Assembly: GCA_002968845.1 (NCBI GenBank)
Contig: PVBG01000001.1
Location: 248,001 to 312,000 of the forward strand
DNA length: 64,000 nucleotides
Direction of reading: 5' to 3'
Source: Neorhizobium tomejilense
Lineage (GTDB): Bacteria > Pseudomonadota > Alphaproteobacteria > Rhizobiales > Rhizobiaceae
Positions 1 to 8,441 of this stretch are shown piece by piece (position 1 is the first letter of the stretch; every line of letters starts with the position of its first letter). Both the position numbers and the translations under genes were made by a program. A model generated the notes under the pieces. It searched no databases. It was not told the origin of the DNA and saw nothing but the letters and a program-made list of their open reading frames with translations.

Positions 1-1
1 G

Positions 2-430
2 GCGATCGGCCTTTCCGACCATGTGATGATCCCGGTCCAGGGTTCTGCCATGGACGCCAAGGGTGCGGCGCAGATCCTCGACCTCCTGTCCTACATGAAG
101 GAGAAGGCCGGCCTGGTGATCCCGCATTCGGTGGTGCTGACGCGGGTGACGTCCATGGTCACCACCAAGGCGCTGCTGACCATCAAAGGGCTTCTGGCAG
201 CCCGCGGCGTGCATGTCCTCGATACGCCGATCGGCGAACGCATCGCCTTCAAGGAACTCTTCGAGACCGGCGGCACGCTCCACACGCTCGATCAGGCCAA
301 GGTCAGCAATCTCGACAAGGCGAAGGAAAACGCCCGCTCCTACGCACAGGAAGTCATGCGGCTCATGCCCGTCAAGATCACCCGGTCCGTCGCGTCGCGC
401 CTCTTCGGATTGAGCCGCTACGCAGCCTGA
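2..430 (+). CDS. ParA/MinD-family ATPase, C-terminal part (5' end outside window)
   Basis: The reading frame is open from the first bases of the window to a TGA at 428-430, so only the last 142 residues are seen. The visible part begins just before a stretch of the type DHVMIPVQGSAMDAKGA, which in ParA/Soj/VirC1-like ATPases follows the Walker B strand and carries residues that contact the partner protein. It is followed by the helices and the IGERIAFKE-type segment typical of the C-terminal half. The Walker A motif lies upstream, outside the window. Such proteins position chromosomes, plasmids or large protein complexes in the cell; which cargo applies here cannot be told. No parB-like gene follows; the next gene is on the other strand. 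The family is clear, the role is inference. Confidence 0.75.
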   Translation, partial: AIGLSDHVMIPVQGSAMDAKGAAQILDLLSYMKEKAGLVIPHSVVLTRVTSMVTTKALLTIKGLLAARGVHVLDTPIGERIAFKELFETGGTLHTLDQAKVSNLDKAKENARSYAQEVMRLMPVKITRSVASRLFGLSRYAA

Positions 431-483
431 TCACCATTGGACTTCTGTCCATCCCAAGACGTGTGTTCATTCCAAGACGTGGA

Positions 484-1086
484 TTAAGAGGCGGTTGGCT
501 CGAAAGAGCCGACCGCCTTTGCATATGCACTGGCCGCTTGGGTAGCTGCGGCTGCCGTTCCGATCAGTTCGGGCTCTTCCAGATTGGCCGGAACGCTGCG
601 CGCGGTGACGAAACGGTCGCGCATCTGACGCCAATTCTGCTGGGCGAGGCTGCTGATTTCATTCGGCTGAATTCCGGATGTCGTCAGGATTTCGACTGTC
701 AGCAGGTCGAATCGATCTTCCGAATGCATATAGCTCCAGCCGATCAGTCTGCTTTGCGGAAGCGACGCGACGAGGACGTGCAGCATCTGCTCGAGCGCGA
801 TACGTTCGGGAGCACCCAGCAGGACTTCGTCATGGGCGAGCGGTATCGCGATCGTCTTTTCATGATCTTTTTCGGCATGGCGACGGAAACCAGGTGGGCC
901 GGAATTTTCAAGCATGACCTGGTTACAGACGAAGATGCAACGATTGCAGATCGCCGTGGCTGCCGGACCGGCAATGATCATCTCGACAGTACGGCGGTTT
1001 TCACCGCAAAAGGAGCAGACAGCTCCGTCGTCGCCGCGTCCGAAGAGGAGGGACAGGGCGCCCTTCAGTCTCGTTGGGAAGTCCAT
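484..1086 (-). CDS. ClpX-type C4 zinc-finger protein of unknown function
   Basis: This is a 200-residue protein. Residues about 20-60 match the zinc-binding domain of ClpX: a CSFC pair, a conserved IAGP segment, then CNRC. The AAA+ ATPase part of ClpX is absent, and the remaining 140 residues are an alpha-helical region that I do not recognise. In ClpX this domain dimerises and binds adaptors and substrates, so an adaptor-like or regulatory role is possible but unproven. The reading frame is open further upstream to 1272, but that would run into the L,D-transpeptidase gene and across its terminator. The ATG at 1086 places the zinc finger near the N-terminus, as in ClpX. The protein has no signal peptide and is presumably cytoplasmic. 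Confidence 0.6.
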   Translation of the reverse strand: MDFPTRLKGALSLLFGRGDDGAVCSFCGENRRTVEMIIAGPAATAICNRCIFVCNQVMLENSGPPGFRRHAEKDHEKTIAIPLAHDEVLLGAPERIALEQMLHVLVASLPQSRLIGWSYMHSEDRFDLLTVEILTTSGIQPNEISSLAQQNWRQMRDRFVTARSVPANLEEPELIGTAAAATQAASAYAKAVGSFEPTAS

Positions 1087-1160
1087 TCCATCCACCGCCG
1101 ATGTACATTTTTCTCGCGAAAAACTAGGGCTTCTTTTGGCCGAAGCCAGATTGCCAGGCA

Positions 1161-1194
1161 AACAAAAAGCCGTCGGCAGCGGGTGCCGACGGCT
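1161..1194 (-). terminator. Rho-independent terminator of the L,D-transpeptidase gene
   Basis: A perfect 11-bp stem (1168-1178 with 1184-1194) with a 5-base loop is followed, reading the minus strand, by a run of five T then GTTTG. It lies 19 bases past the stop codon of the L,D-transpeptidase gene. Confidence 0.85.
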
Positions 1195-1213
1195 GATAGG
1201 TTGTGCCGGGATC

Positions 1214-2608
1214 TTACTCGGTGAATTCCACCGTCGTGCCTGGCTTGACCATCTTGGCAAGTTCCCTTGCATCCCAGTTGGTCAGGCGGACGCAGCCGTG
1301 GCTGTTGGTCTTGCCGATCTTGGAAGGTTCCGGCGTGCCGTGGATGCCGTATGTGGGCTTCGAGAGCGCAATCCAGACCGTGCCGACCGGGCCGTTCGGA
1401 CCTGGTGGGATCTGCAGGATCTGGTCGTTATTGCCTTGCTTGAAATTGATCTTCGGATTGTAGGTGTAACCGGGATCGAGCGCTATGCGTTCGACCGTAT
1501 GGGTTCCGGTCGGCGAAGGCGTGTCGGTGGAGCCGATGGTGGCCGGATAGGCGGCGATCAGGCGTCCGTCCGCGCCGTAGGCGAAGACCTGTTTCCTGGC
1601 CTTGTCGGCGAGAATGCGGGTGACCTGACCGGCCTTCGGCTGGCCGGGATTGATCACCTTGATGGTCGAGCCGGGGATGGTGAAATCGACGCCGGGATTG
1701 AGCGCCTTCAGATAGTTCTCGTCCATGTGGAACTGCTCGGCGAGCTTCTCCGTCACGGACATATAGGACATGGCCGGCAGCTGCGACTTGTGGGCATAGT
1801 CTTCCGGGATCGACGCGACGTAGGGACCGGCGGCATCGGCCGGGGTGATCGTGTAGTCGACGATCGGCAGGCCGCCCGAATAGGTCAGCCGCTGCATGAT
1901 GTCTTCGGAATTGTTCGGATCGAGCGTCTCACCGGTCATTTCCTGCCAGGCGGCGATCGCCTTGTTGACGTTGTCGCCGAGATGGCCGTCGATCACGCCG
2001 GGCGAGATGCCTTCACGGTCCAGGAAGACCTGAAGTGCTGCGATCTGGGCCTGCGGCTTCTTGGTGACGGTAATGATCGGCTTCTGCGGCAGAAGCGTTT
2101 CCGCCGGCCGCTGGTCCGGTTCGATCGAAGCCTCCTGCGGATAGCCCAAATCGTCGTCGGGGAGGGCCTGGTCATCCAGTGGCATGCGGCTGACCGAGCC
2201 TGGCCCTGGGATGCCGCCGGTAACGGCGCCTGGTTCGCCCGGCCGATACTCGCGGTAGTCGCGATAACCGCCTGCACCCTGCTGGTAACCGCCCGAATCG
2301 CGCAGCGACCGGTAACCGCCCGGCACCGGCGGATATTCCTGCCTCTGGTTGGGGCGATAGGTTTCCCCGCGGATTTCGGTCGCGACGACATTGCCGAAAT
2401 GGTCGATGAGGACCCGGCGCCCCATGCCGTCGCGGCTGATAATGACGTCACGGCGATCCGGTTCATAGTCCAGGATCGAACCGTCGGGAGCGACGAGCAT
2501 CGTTTCCGAAGGATAGCGGCCGTAGCGGTTCTGCGCCTCGGCGGAGGGAATTCCCTGCGCCGCGGTCAAGATCACCAGACTTGCGCATGCGAAAAATAGC
2601 CGCTTCAC
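1214..2608 (-). CDS. L,D-transpeptidase (YkuD domain) with peptidoglycan-binding domain
   Basis: This is a 464-residue exported protein. Residues 1-25 form a signal peptide ending near AEA. After a Tyr/Arg/Gly/Pro-rich stretch (about 30-160) comes a peptidoglycan-binding fold near residues 185-245 (LQVFLDREGISPGVIDG), then a LysM-like segment around 280-320. The YkuD catalytic domain follows, ending with HGT...SHGCVRLTN; the catalytic cysteine is Cys439. Enzymes of this family make 3-3 cross-links or attach proteins to peptidoglycan in the periplasm. In Rhizobiales L,D-transpeptidases are numerous and linked to polar growth (family knowledge). The start codon is GTG at 2606-2608, chosen because it gives a complete signal peptide. 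The gene diverges from the epimerase-like gene at 2802. Confidence 0.9.
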   Translation of the reverse strand: MKRLFFACASLVILTAAQGIPSAEAQNRYGRYPSETMLVAPDGSILDYEPDRRDVIISRDGMGRRVLIDHFGNVVATEIRGETYRPNQRQEYPPVPGGYRSLRDSGGYQQGAGGYRDYREYRPGEPGAVTGGIPGPGSVSRMPLDDQALPDDDLGYPQEASIEPDQRPAETLLPQKPIITVTKKPQAQIAALQVFLDREGISPGVIDGHLGDNVNKAIAAWQEMTGETLDPNNSEDIMQRLTYSGGLPIVDYTITPADAAGPYVASIPEDYAHKSQLPAMSYMSVTEKLAEQFHMDENYLKALNPGVDFTIPGSTIKVINPGQPKAGQVTRILADKARKQVFAYGADGRLIAAYPATIGSTDTPSPTGTHTVERIALDPGYTYNPKINFKQGNNDQILQIPPGPNGPVGTVWIALSKPTYGIHGTPEPSKIGKTNSHGCVRLTNWDARELAKMVKPGTTVEFTE

Positions 2609-2720
2609 GATGTCACCGACTTCCTTGTTTCCTACTTAAACGTAATCGGGAAATCGGACATTGGTTCCCGCCCGTTCGCCTGTCGCCACAGACAAGTTAA
2701 ATTTGACCGTAGTGTGGAAA

Positions 2721-2757
2721 AAGTGAATTCGTCATGAACACACCGTTAAATTCACTT
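2721..2757. repeat. 9-bp inverted repeat in divergent promoter region
   Basis: AAGTGAATT at 2721-2729 and AATTCACTT at 2749-2757 form a perfect inverted repeat with a 19-base spacer. It lies between the divergent L,D-transpeptidase and epimerase-like genes. It could be an operator or a hairpin; there is no T-run next to it. Confidence 0.4.
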
Positions 2758-2801
2758 CACGATCGGTTAGAAGTTTTGACGAAACCGTGAAGGGAATGAT
2801 T

Positions 2802-3641
2802 ATGAAGGCTTTTTCCGCCGCCAACGGACCGAGGATTTTCCTGGACCAGAGCTCCGTTCTCGATATCGGAGGCTGTTTTGTCGGCGATGTGGACCTTGCT
2901 CCGGGCCGGGCCATTCCGGACGACGGAGATCCGCGAATCGATCACTCGCTCGAAGGCTTTCTCTTCACCTGCGGGCCGGACCATATTCGTCACCCAGAGG
3001 CCATCGAAGGCGCCTCCGACGGCCGGAAATTTCCACTGCACGGATCCTTCTCCTCCCATCCCGCCGAAATCCTGTTCTGGGATGCGCAGGGGCCTGATGC
3101 AGAGTGCCGCGCCCGCGTGCCGCTGACCCTTGCGACCGACGAGACGGCCCTCCTCGAACGCCATTGGCGGATCGACGGGGTGACGGGCGAGGTGAGCCTG
3201 TCGGACAAGGTCACCAATACCGGCTCGAAGCCGTTTGCGCGGGTGCATATGTACCACATGAATATCGGCGCTTGGCTGTTCGACGACCGGGTCCGCCTGA
3301 GTGGCGCGATGCTCGATAACGGCGGTTTCCCCTGGAAGTTTGGCGGTGAGACAGGCGGCATATTCTGCGTGCCGGCGGCCGTCGAGGGCGAGCAATGGGC
3401 CGAGATCGCGCTCGGTCCGATCGCGGCGATCGGCGGACTGACGCTGAAGGTGAAGTTCAAGACCGATACGCTTGCGCATCTGCAGGTCTGGCGAAACCAG
3501 AAGGCGCCGGCGCATGTGCTTGGGATAGAGCCGGTTTCACATCGCCTGGCAAGCCGCCAGGAGCTGGCGGCAAACGGAGAACTCGGCTTCGTCAAACCCG
3601 GCGAAAGCGTCGGATACGGACTGCGCTTCTGCTTCGTCTGA
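2802..3641 (+). CDS. Aldose 1-epimerase-fold protein (DUF4432 family)
   Basis: This is a 279-residue protein with no signal peptide or membrane segment. The order of features fits the galactose-mutarotase-like sandwich of the DUF4432 family: an early LDIGG...VDLAPGRAI segment, FPLHGSFSSHPAE with a likely catalytic-site His near residue 82, a central VHMYHMNIGAWLFD containing two His, and a late LQVWRN. Family members are mostly uncharacterised and presumed to bind or interconvert sugars. The start at 2802 has an AAGGGA ribosome binding site 6 bases upstream; the reading frame also offers GTG at 2787 and ATG at 2796. No operon partner is evident; the next gene starts 89 bases later. Confidence 0.7.
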   Translation: MKAFSAANGPRIFLDQSSVLDIGGCFVGDVDLAPGRAIPDDGDPRIDHSLEGFLFTCGPDHIRHPEAIEGASDGRKFPLHGSFSSHPAEILFWDAQGPDAECRARVPLTLATDETALLERHWRIDGVTGEVSLSDKVTNTGSKPFARVHMYHMNIGAWLFDDRVRLSGAMLDNGGFPWKFGGETGGIFCVPAAVEGEQWAEIALGPIAAIGGLTLKVKFKTDTLAHLQVWRNQKAPAHVLGIEPVSHRLASRQELAANGELGFVKPGESVGYGLRFCFV

Positions 3642-3730
3642 GACCTGCCGTCCAGCGGCCGTCGCCCGATTGACGCCCGGGCGGCACCGTCGTAATGCTG
3701 GCGCCTCAATCAGAACGGAGGGCTCAAGCC

Positions 3731-4069
3731 ATGGATATCCGCCAGATCAACGACGAGTATTCCGTCACCGGCCAGATCACCGTCGAGGATCTCGATCAGA
3801 TCAAGGCCATGGGGTTCAAGTCGGTCGTCTGCCATCGTCCGGACGACGAAGAGCCGGGCCAGCCGCATTTCGCCGAGATCGAAGCTCGCGCCAAGGAACT
3901 TGGTCTCGACATCAGCCACATCCCGGTCGGCCGCATGGGCGTCGACGAACAGGGCGTCAGGGCGATGGTCGATGCGCTCGACGAGTTCCCGCGCCCGATG
4001 CTCGGTTTCTGCCGGTCCGGCGCCCGTTCGACGGCCATCTACGAAAAGAGCCAGCATCTGCGCGGCTGA
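3731..4069 (+). CDS. DUF442 / TIGR01244-family phosphatase-like (sulfur transferase-like) protein
   Basis: This is a 112-residue cytoplasmic protein matching the beta-lactamase-hydrolase-like (BLH) phosphatase domain. It opens with an INDEYSVTGQI type N-terminus and ends in the signature FCRSGARS, where Cys is the likely nucleophile and Arg the phosphate or sulfur binder. In some rhizobia and in Xylella the same domain is fused to a metallo-beta-lactamase persulfide dioxygenase; here it stands alone. A link to sulfide or persulfide handling is therefore possible but not shown. The ATG at 3731 follows GGAGG by 9 bases. The RidA gene starts 70 bases downstream on the same strand, so the two may be co-transcribed. 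Confidence 0.75.
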   Translation: MDIRQINDEYSVTGQITVEDLDQIKAMGFKSVVCHRPDDEEPGQPHFAEIEARAKELGLDISHIPVGRMGVDEQGVRAMVDALDEFPRPMLGFCRSGARSTAIYEKSQHLRG

Positions 4070-4139
4070 AGATTTTCCGCGGCCTCGTGCCTTTTGCGCG
4101 GGGTCTTTTCCCGAAGCTCAATTTTTTGAGGAGAATTCC

Positions 4140-4481
4140 ATGAGCATCCAGCGCATCGAGCCGGCCGCCCGCATGAGCGCCGCCGTCGTCCACGGCAACA
4201 CCGTCTATCTGGCCGGCCAGGTCGGCGAAGGCGAGAGTGTCACCGACCAGTGCAAGGACGCGCTCGCCGAAGTCGACCGCCTGCTGGCGGCTGCCGGTTC
4301 CGACAAGTCGAAGATCCTGCAGACGATCATCTATCTCTCAGACATCGCCTATTTCGGCGAGATGAATGCCGTCTGGGAAGCCTGGATCGACCCGGCCAAC
4401 CCGCCGGCCCGCGCCACCAGCGAAGCCAAGCTCGCTGCACCGAAGTACAAGGTCGAGTTCATCGTTACGGCTGCGATCTGA
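4140..4481 (+). CDS. RidA-family protein (enamine/imine deaminase)
   Basis: This is a 113-residue protein of the YjgF/YER057c/RidA family. It shows VYLAGQVGE near residue 22, the central helix segments, and a C-terminal half with PPARAT, where the family's conserved Arg binds the substrate carboxylate. RidA proteins hydrolyse reactive enamines and imines made by PLP enzymes; this shorter subgroup is less well studied, and its exact substrate is unknown. The start at 4140 follows a GAGGAG ribosome binding site. The gene converges on the ThDP-enzyme operon, with a shared terminator 19 bases downstream. Confidence 0.85.
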   Translation: MSIQRIEPAARMSAAVVHGNTVYLAGQVGEGESVTDQCKDALAEVDRLLAAAGSDKSKILQTIIYLSDIAYFGEMNAVWEAWIDPANPPARATSEAKLAAPKYKVEFIVTAAI

Positions 4482-4499
4482 TCGCTGCGATATTGATTC

Positions 4500-4536
4500 A
4501 AAAAGCCGGCCTATCGCTCTGATAGGCCGGCTTTTT
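4500..4536. terminator. Bidirectional Rho-independent terminator
   Basis: A stem of about 11 G/C-rich pairs (4505-4515 with 4521-4531) and a 5-base loop is flanked by five A on one side and five T on the other. It can serve both the ridA-like gene and the convergent ThDP-enzyme operon. Confidence 0.9.
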
Positions 4537-4542
4537 CTATTT

Positions 4543-6204
4543 TCAGGCCTTTTCGCGGATCTGGGTCAGCGTCCTCGCTGGCGTGATCGCTTCCGGATCG
4601 AGCCTGACCTCGATGATCGAGGGTTTGCCGCTGGCGCGCGCCCGTTCATAGGCAGGGCCGAACTCTTCCGTCTTCTCGACCAGTTCTCCGTGTCCGCCGA
4701 AGGCCTTGGCATAGGCGACGAAATCCGGATTGACGAGGTCGGTGGCGCTGACGCGGCCCGGATATTCCCGCTCCTGGTGCATGCGGATCGTGCCGTAGAT
4801 GCCGTTGTTGACGAGTACGGTGATGATCGGCAATCCATAGCGGACGGCGGTGATGAATTCCTGGCCGTGCATCATGAAGCAGCCGTCGCCGGCAAAGCAG
4901 ACGACTTCGCGTTCGGGAAACAGCTGCTTAGCGGCAACCGCGGCGGGCAGGCCGTAGCCCATCGAGCCGGAGGTCGGGGCGGACTGGGTGTTGTATTTGC
5001 GGAAGCGGTGGAAACGGTGCAGCCAGGTGGCGTAATTGCCGGCGCCGTTGGTGAAGATCGCGTCGTCAGGCACGTTCTCCTCGATCCACTGCATGATCGG
5101 CCCCATCCTGACCGGGCCGGGGCCGGCCTCCGGCGGCGTCGACCACTTGAGGTAGGAGTCGTGCAGCGCCGATTTTCGTTCGGCCCATAGCGGGGTGACC
5201 GGCGGGTCGAGGTCCTTCAGGGCAGCGACGAATTCCGCAGGGGCGGCGCAGATCGGAAGGTCAGGCCGGTACATGCGGCCGAGTTCTTCCGGATCCGGGA
5301 AGACATGGATGAGCTTCTGCTTCGGGTAGGGGATATCGATCAGCGTGTAGCTGGAAGAGGGCATTTCCGACATGCGGCTGCCGATCAACACCAGCAGGTC
5401 GGCCTCCTTGACTGCCTTGGCGAGTGCCGGATTGATGCCGATGCCGACATCGCCCGCATAGGATGGGTGCAGGTGATCGAACAGCATCTGGCGGCGGAAG
5501 GAGCAGCCTACGGGCACCTTGAAGCGGCTGGCGAAATCCTGGAAATCGGCAACCGCCTGCTCGCTCCAGCGGGTGCCGCCGAGGATGAACATCGGGCGCT
5601 CGGCATTCTTGAGCATGGTCTCGAAGGCGGCGATCTGGCTTTTACCGGGATGGCTTTCGACCGGCATGTAGGCACGGGCTTCAGGCGCCTCGACCTCTTC
5701 GACCAGCATGTCTTCCGGCAGCGTCAGCACGACCGGGCCGGGACGGCCGGAGGTGGCGACGGCAAAGGCGCGGGTGACGAATTCCGGAATGCGGCGGGCG
5801 TCATCGATCTCGCCGACCCATTTGGCGAATTCGGTGAAGGCGCGGCGGTATTCGACCTCCTGGAAGGCCTCGCGCTCTTTCATCTCGCGACCGATCTGGC
5901 CGACGAAGAGGATCATCGGAATGGAATCCTGCCTGGCGATGTGCAGGCCGGCCGAGGCATTGGTGGCGCCGGGGCCGCGGGTGACCATGCAGATGCCGGG
6001 CTCGCCGCTGAGGCGCCCCCAGCTGTCGGCCATCATCGCGGCGCCGCCTTCCTGGCGGCAGACGAGGATCTCGATCCCGCTTTCATACAGCGCGTCGAGC
6101 ACGGCGAGATAGCTTTCCCCGGGCACGCAGGAGATGCGCTTGACGCCGTTCGCCTTCAGCGCCTCGACGATGAGCTGGCCTCCGGTCTTGATGACGGTGT
6201 TCAT
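4543..6204 (-). CDS. Thiamine-diphosphate-dependent enzyme (acetolactate synthase / oxalyl-CoA decarboxylase superfamily)
   Basis: This is a 553-residue enzyme with the three-domain ThDP fold. The N-terminal PYR domain contains RQEGGAAMMADSWG with the likely cofactor-activating Glu, then TRGPGATNA. A central Rossmann-like domain lies around 190-340. The C-terminal PP domain contains GDGCFMMHGQEF...NNGIYG, the magnesium and diphosphate site. Family members join or cleave C-C bonds next to a carbonyl: acetolactate synthase, oxalyl-CoA decarboxylase, 2-hydroxyacyl-CoA lyase. The real acetolactate synthase usually has a small-subunit partner, which is absent here. The neighbour is a CoA-transferase, which favours an acyl-CoA substrate (inference). 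The ATG at 6202-6204 overlaps the TGA of that gene and follows GGGGAG. Confidence 0.8.
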   Translation of the reverse strand: MNTVIKTGGQLIVEALKANGVKRISCVPGESYLAVLDALYESGIEILVCRQEGGAAMMADSWGRLSGEPGICMVTRGPGATNASAGLHIARQDSIPMILFVGQIGREMKEREAFQEVEYRRAFTEFAKWVGEIDDARRIPEFVTRAFAVATSGRPGPVVLTLPEDMLVEEVEAPEARAYMPVESHPGKSQIAAFETMLKNAERPMFILGGTRWSEQAVADFQDFASRFKVPVGCSFRRQMLFDHLHPSYAGDVGIGINPALAKAVKEADLLVLIGSRMSEMPSSSYTLIDIPYPKQKLIHVFPDPEELGRMYRPDLPICAAPAEFVAALKDLDPPVTPLWAERKSALHDSYLKWSTPPEAGPGPVRMGPIMQWIEENVPDDAIFTNGAGNYATWLHRFHRFRKYNTQSAPTSGSMGYGLPAAVAAKQLFPEREVVCFAGDGCFMMHGQEFITAVRYGLPIITVLVNNGIYGTIRMHQEREYPGRVSATDLVNPDFVAYAKAFGGHGELVEKTEEFGPAYERARASGKPSIIEVRLDPEAITPARTLTQIREKA

Positions 6205-7403
6205 ATTTCTCTCCCCTCTTTTTCGATTTGATCGAGTTGCGCCAGCACGTCTGCGGTATGTTCGCCCAGCGCCGGGCTTGGCCGGTGATAGACTAGCGGC
6301 GTTTCCGACAGCACGATCGGGCTGCGCACGCCGGGGATAACGGTGCCGTCGGCCGCTTCCAGATCGATGCGAAGCCCGCGCTCCTTGACCTGCGGATCGT
6401 CGAACATTTCGGCGATCGAATTGATCGGCCCGGCCGGCACGGCATTGTCGCCGCAGGCGGCGAGCAGCCCGGCCTTCTTCCATTTCGACGTCTGCGCGAG
6501 GATCAGCCGGCGCACCTCGACGCGGTTGGCGACGCGCGCCTTGTTGGTGGCGAAACGCTCGTCGTCGGCCATCCCATCGATGCCGAGGATGCGGCAGAGG
6601 CGGCGGAACTGGCCGTCATTGCCGACGGCGAGGATGAGGTAACCGTCTTCGGTGGCCAAGACCTCGTAGGGGCTGATGTTCGGATGAGCATTGCCAAGCC
6701 GCACCGGTGCCTCGCCGGAAACCAGGTAATTCATGTTTTGGTTGGCGAGGATGCCGGCCTGGACGTCGAGCAGCGCCATGTCGACATGCTGGCCTTCGCC
6801 CGTTTTCATCGCATGGATCAGCGCGCCCTGGATGGCGGTCACCGCATAGATGCCGGTGAAGATGTCGGCGATCGCGACGCCCGCCTTCATCGGCTGGCCA
6901 TCCGGCTCGCCGGTGATCGACATGAAGCCGGACATGCCCTGGACGATGTAATCGTAGCCGGCGAGATTGGCGTAGGGGCCGTTCTGGCCGAAACCGGTGA
7001 TCGAGCAATAGATCAGCTTCGGATTGATCTTTTTCAGGCTCTCGTAGTCGAGCCCGTATTTGACGAGGCCGCCGAGCTTGAAGTTCTCGATCAGCACGTC
7101 GGCGGTCGCTGCCAGCCGGCGGACGATGTCCTGGCCTTCCTCGGTCTTGAGGTCGACGGCGATCGAACGTTTGCCGCGGTTGGTGGAATGGTAATAGGCG
7201 GCCGACAGGTTCTCACCGTCCTTGCCTTCGACGAACGGCGGCCCCCAGGCGCGGGTATCGTCGCCGCCATCGGGATTTTCCACCTTGATGACGTCGGCGC
7301 CCATGTCCGCCAGCATCTGCCCGGCCCAGGGACCGGCAAGCACGCGGGCAAGTTCGATGACGCGGATGCCGGTAAGCGGCGGTTTTTTAGGGATCTGGGT
7401 CAT
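6201..7403 (-). CDS. CaiB/BaiF family class III CoA-transferase
   Basis: This is a 400-residue cytoplasmic enzyme. The N-terminus IRVIELARVLAGPWAGQMLADMGADVIKVE is diagnostic, followed by RGKRSIAVDLK and a conserved Asp-containing segment around residue 170 (KAGVAIADIFTGIYA), where the family has its catalytic Asp. These enzymes move CoA between carboxylic acids, as in formyl-CoA:oxalate or succinyl-CoA:carboxylate transfer. Its TGA overlaps the ATG of the ThDP enzyme (ATGA), and the DMT transporter stops 1 base before it begins, so the three form one translationally coupled operon. The acid it activates is unknown. Confidence 0.9.
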   Translation of the reverse strand: MTQIPKKPPLTGIRVIELARVLAGPWAGQMLADMGADVIKVENPDGGDDTRAWGPPFVEGKDGENLSAAYYHSTNRGKRSIAVDLKTEEGQDIVRRLAATADVLIENFKLGGLVKYGLDYESLKKINPKLIYCSITGFGQNGPYANLAGYDYIVQGMSGFMSITGEPDGQPMKAGVAIADIFTGIYAVTAIQGALIHAMKTGEGQHVDMALLDVQAGILANQNMNYLVSGEAPVRLGNAHPNISPYEVLATEDGYLILAVGNDGQFRRLCRILGIDGMADDERFATNKARVANRVEVRRLILAQTSKWKKAGLLAACGDNAVPAGPINSIAEMFDDPQVKERGLRIDLEAADGTVIPGVRSPIVLSETPLVYHRPSPALGEHTADVLAQLDQIEKEGREI

Positions 7404-7404
7404 G

Positions 7405-8367
7405 TCACGGGGTCACGGTTGATTTGGCGGCGCTGGTTACCGGCTTCATGGAGGCGACGCGGCGTTCCCGCCAGATGATGTAGAGGCCGGAGCCGATAAT
7501 GATCGAAATGCCGAGCCATTTGACCGGATCGGGAAAGTCGCCGAAGACCAGCCAGCCGAACAGCGTCGCCGAAACGATCTCGAAATATTGCAGCGGCGCG
7601 ATCACGGACGCCGGCGCGGCGCGATAGGCATAGACGGCAAGAATGCCCGACAGGGCTGCGAAGGCGCCGACGCCCGCGAGCCACAGCAGGGTCGTCCAGT
7701 CCGGCATGGAGGGCGCCAGGAAGGCGATGCCGGTCCGGTCGCCGACAAAGAGCAATATGGCCGAGATCGGAATTCCCCAGAGCGCCATCTGGAACTGCAT
7801 CGACCAGGGATCTTCGCGATGCGCCAGCGCCCGCGTCAGGATCGCGAAGATCGCCACGCAGAAGGCGGTGACGATCGGCAGCAGTGCCACGAAGCCGATC
7901 TCCTGGAAGCTAGGACGGATGACGATCATGGCGCCGACGAAGCCGGCCGCGCAGGCGGTATAACGCCGCCAACCGATTGTCTCCTTGAGGAAGATGCTGG
8001 AAAGCACGGTCAGGATGATCGGCTCGACGAAGAAGATGGCGATCGCATCGGCCACTTCCATGACCGCCAGTGTCGCCACGAAGCAGACCATGGAGACCGT
8101 GATGAGGCTCGCACGGATCGCATGGAAGACGCTGAGCCGCCAGGAAAACGTCCGCCAGTATCCATTCCAGAGCACGATCGGCAGCATGCAGAGCGCCTGG
8201 AAAACGAAGCGCGCAGCGGTGATGAAGGTAGGCGATGCGGTGTCGGTCGCAAGCTTGGAAAAGATGTCGATAAAAGGCGCGATCAGCATCGCGACGATCA
8301 TCAGGCCGAGGCCGTTGACGATCCGGTTCGGGGCTGATGCGACAAGGCTTGCGGGCGACGAATTCAT
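7405..8367 (-). CDS. DMT-family (EamA) transporter
   Basis: This is a 320-residue inner-membrane protein with ten predicted hydrophobic helices arranged as two EamA repeats. The first begins GLGLMIVAMLIAPFIDIFSKLATDTASP and the second FCVAIFAILTRALA. DMT-superfamily carriers of this size usually export amino acids, metabolites or drugs. It is the first gene of the operon with the CoA-transferase and ThDP enzyme, so it may carry their substrate or product; that is inference from position only. The ATG at 8367 is followed upstream by a 74-base gap to the hydrolase gene on the same strand. Confidence 0.85.
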   Translation of the reverse strand: MNSSPASLVASAPNRIVNGLGLMIVAMLIAPFIDIFSKLATDTASPTFITAARFVFQALCMLPIVLWNGYWRTFSWRLSVFHAIRASLITVSMVCFVATLAVMEVADAIAIFFVEPIILTVLSSIFLKETIGWRRYTACAAGFVGAMIVIRPSFQEIGFVALLPIVTAFCVAIFAILTRALAHREDPWSMQFQMALWGIPISAILLFVGDRTGIAFLAPSMPDWTTLLWLAGVGAFAALSGILAVYAYRAAPASVIAPLQYFEIVSATLFGWLVFGDFPDPVKWLGISIIIGSGLYIIWRERRVASMKPVTSAAKSTVTP

Positions 8368-8441
8368 GGATTTCCTATAGCCGGGACCTGCCCCGGAAGC
8401 ACTTGATTAAATGTCATGAACTTATTCCGTTTGATATGCGG

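Noticed and set aside
914..2599. A 561-codon plus-strand frame opposite the L,D-transpeptidase gene
   Set aside because: The minus-strand product has a signal peptide and an intact YkuD motif; the plus-strand frame has none and runs through the terminator at 1161-1194.
4543..7403. Naming the operon as oxalate catabolism (frc-oxc)
   Set aside because: The architecture is similar, but I cannot see sequence features that specify oxalyl-CoA over other substrates, so no gene symbols are given.
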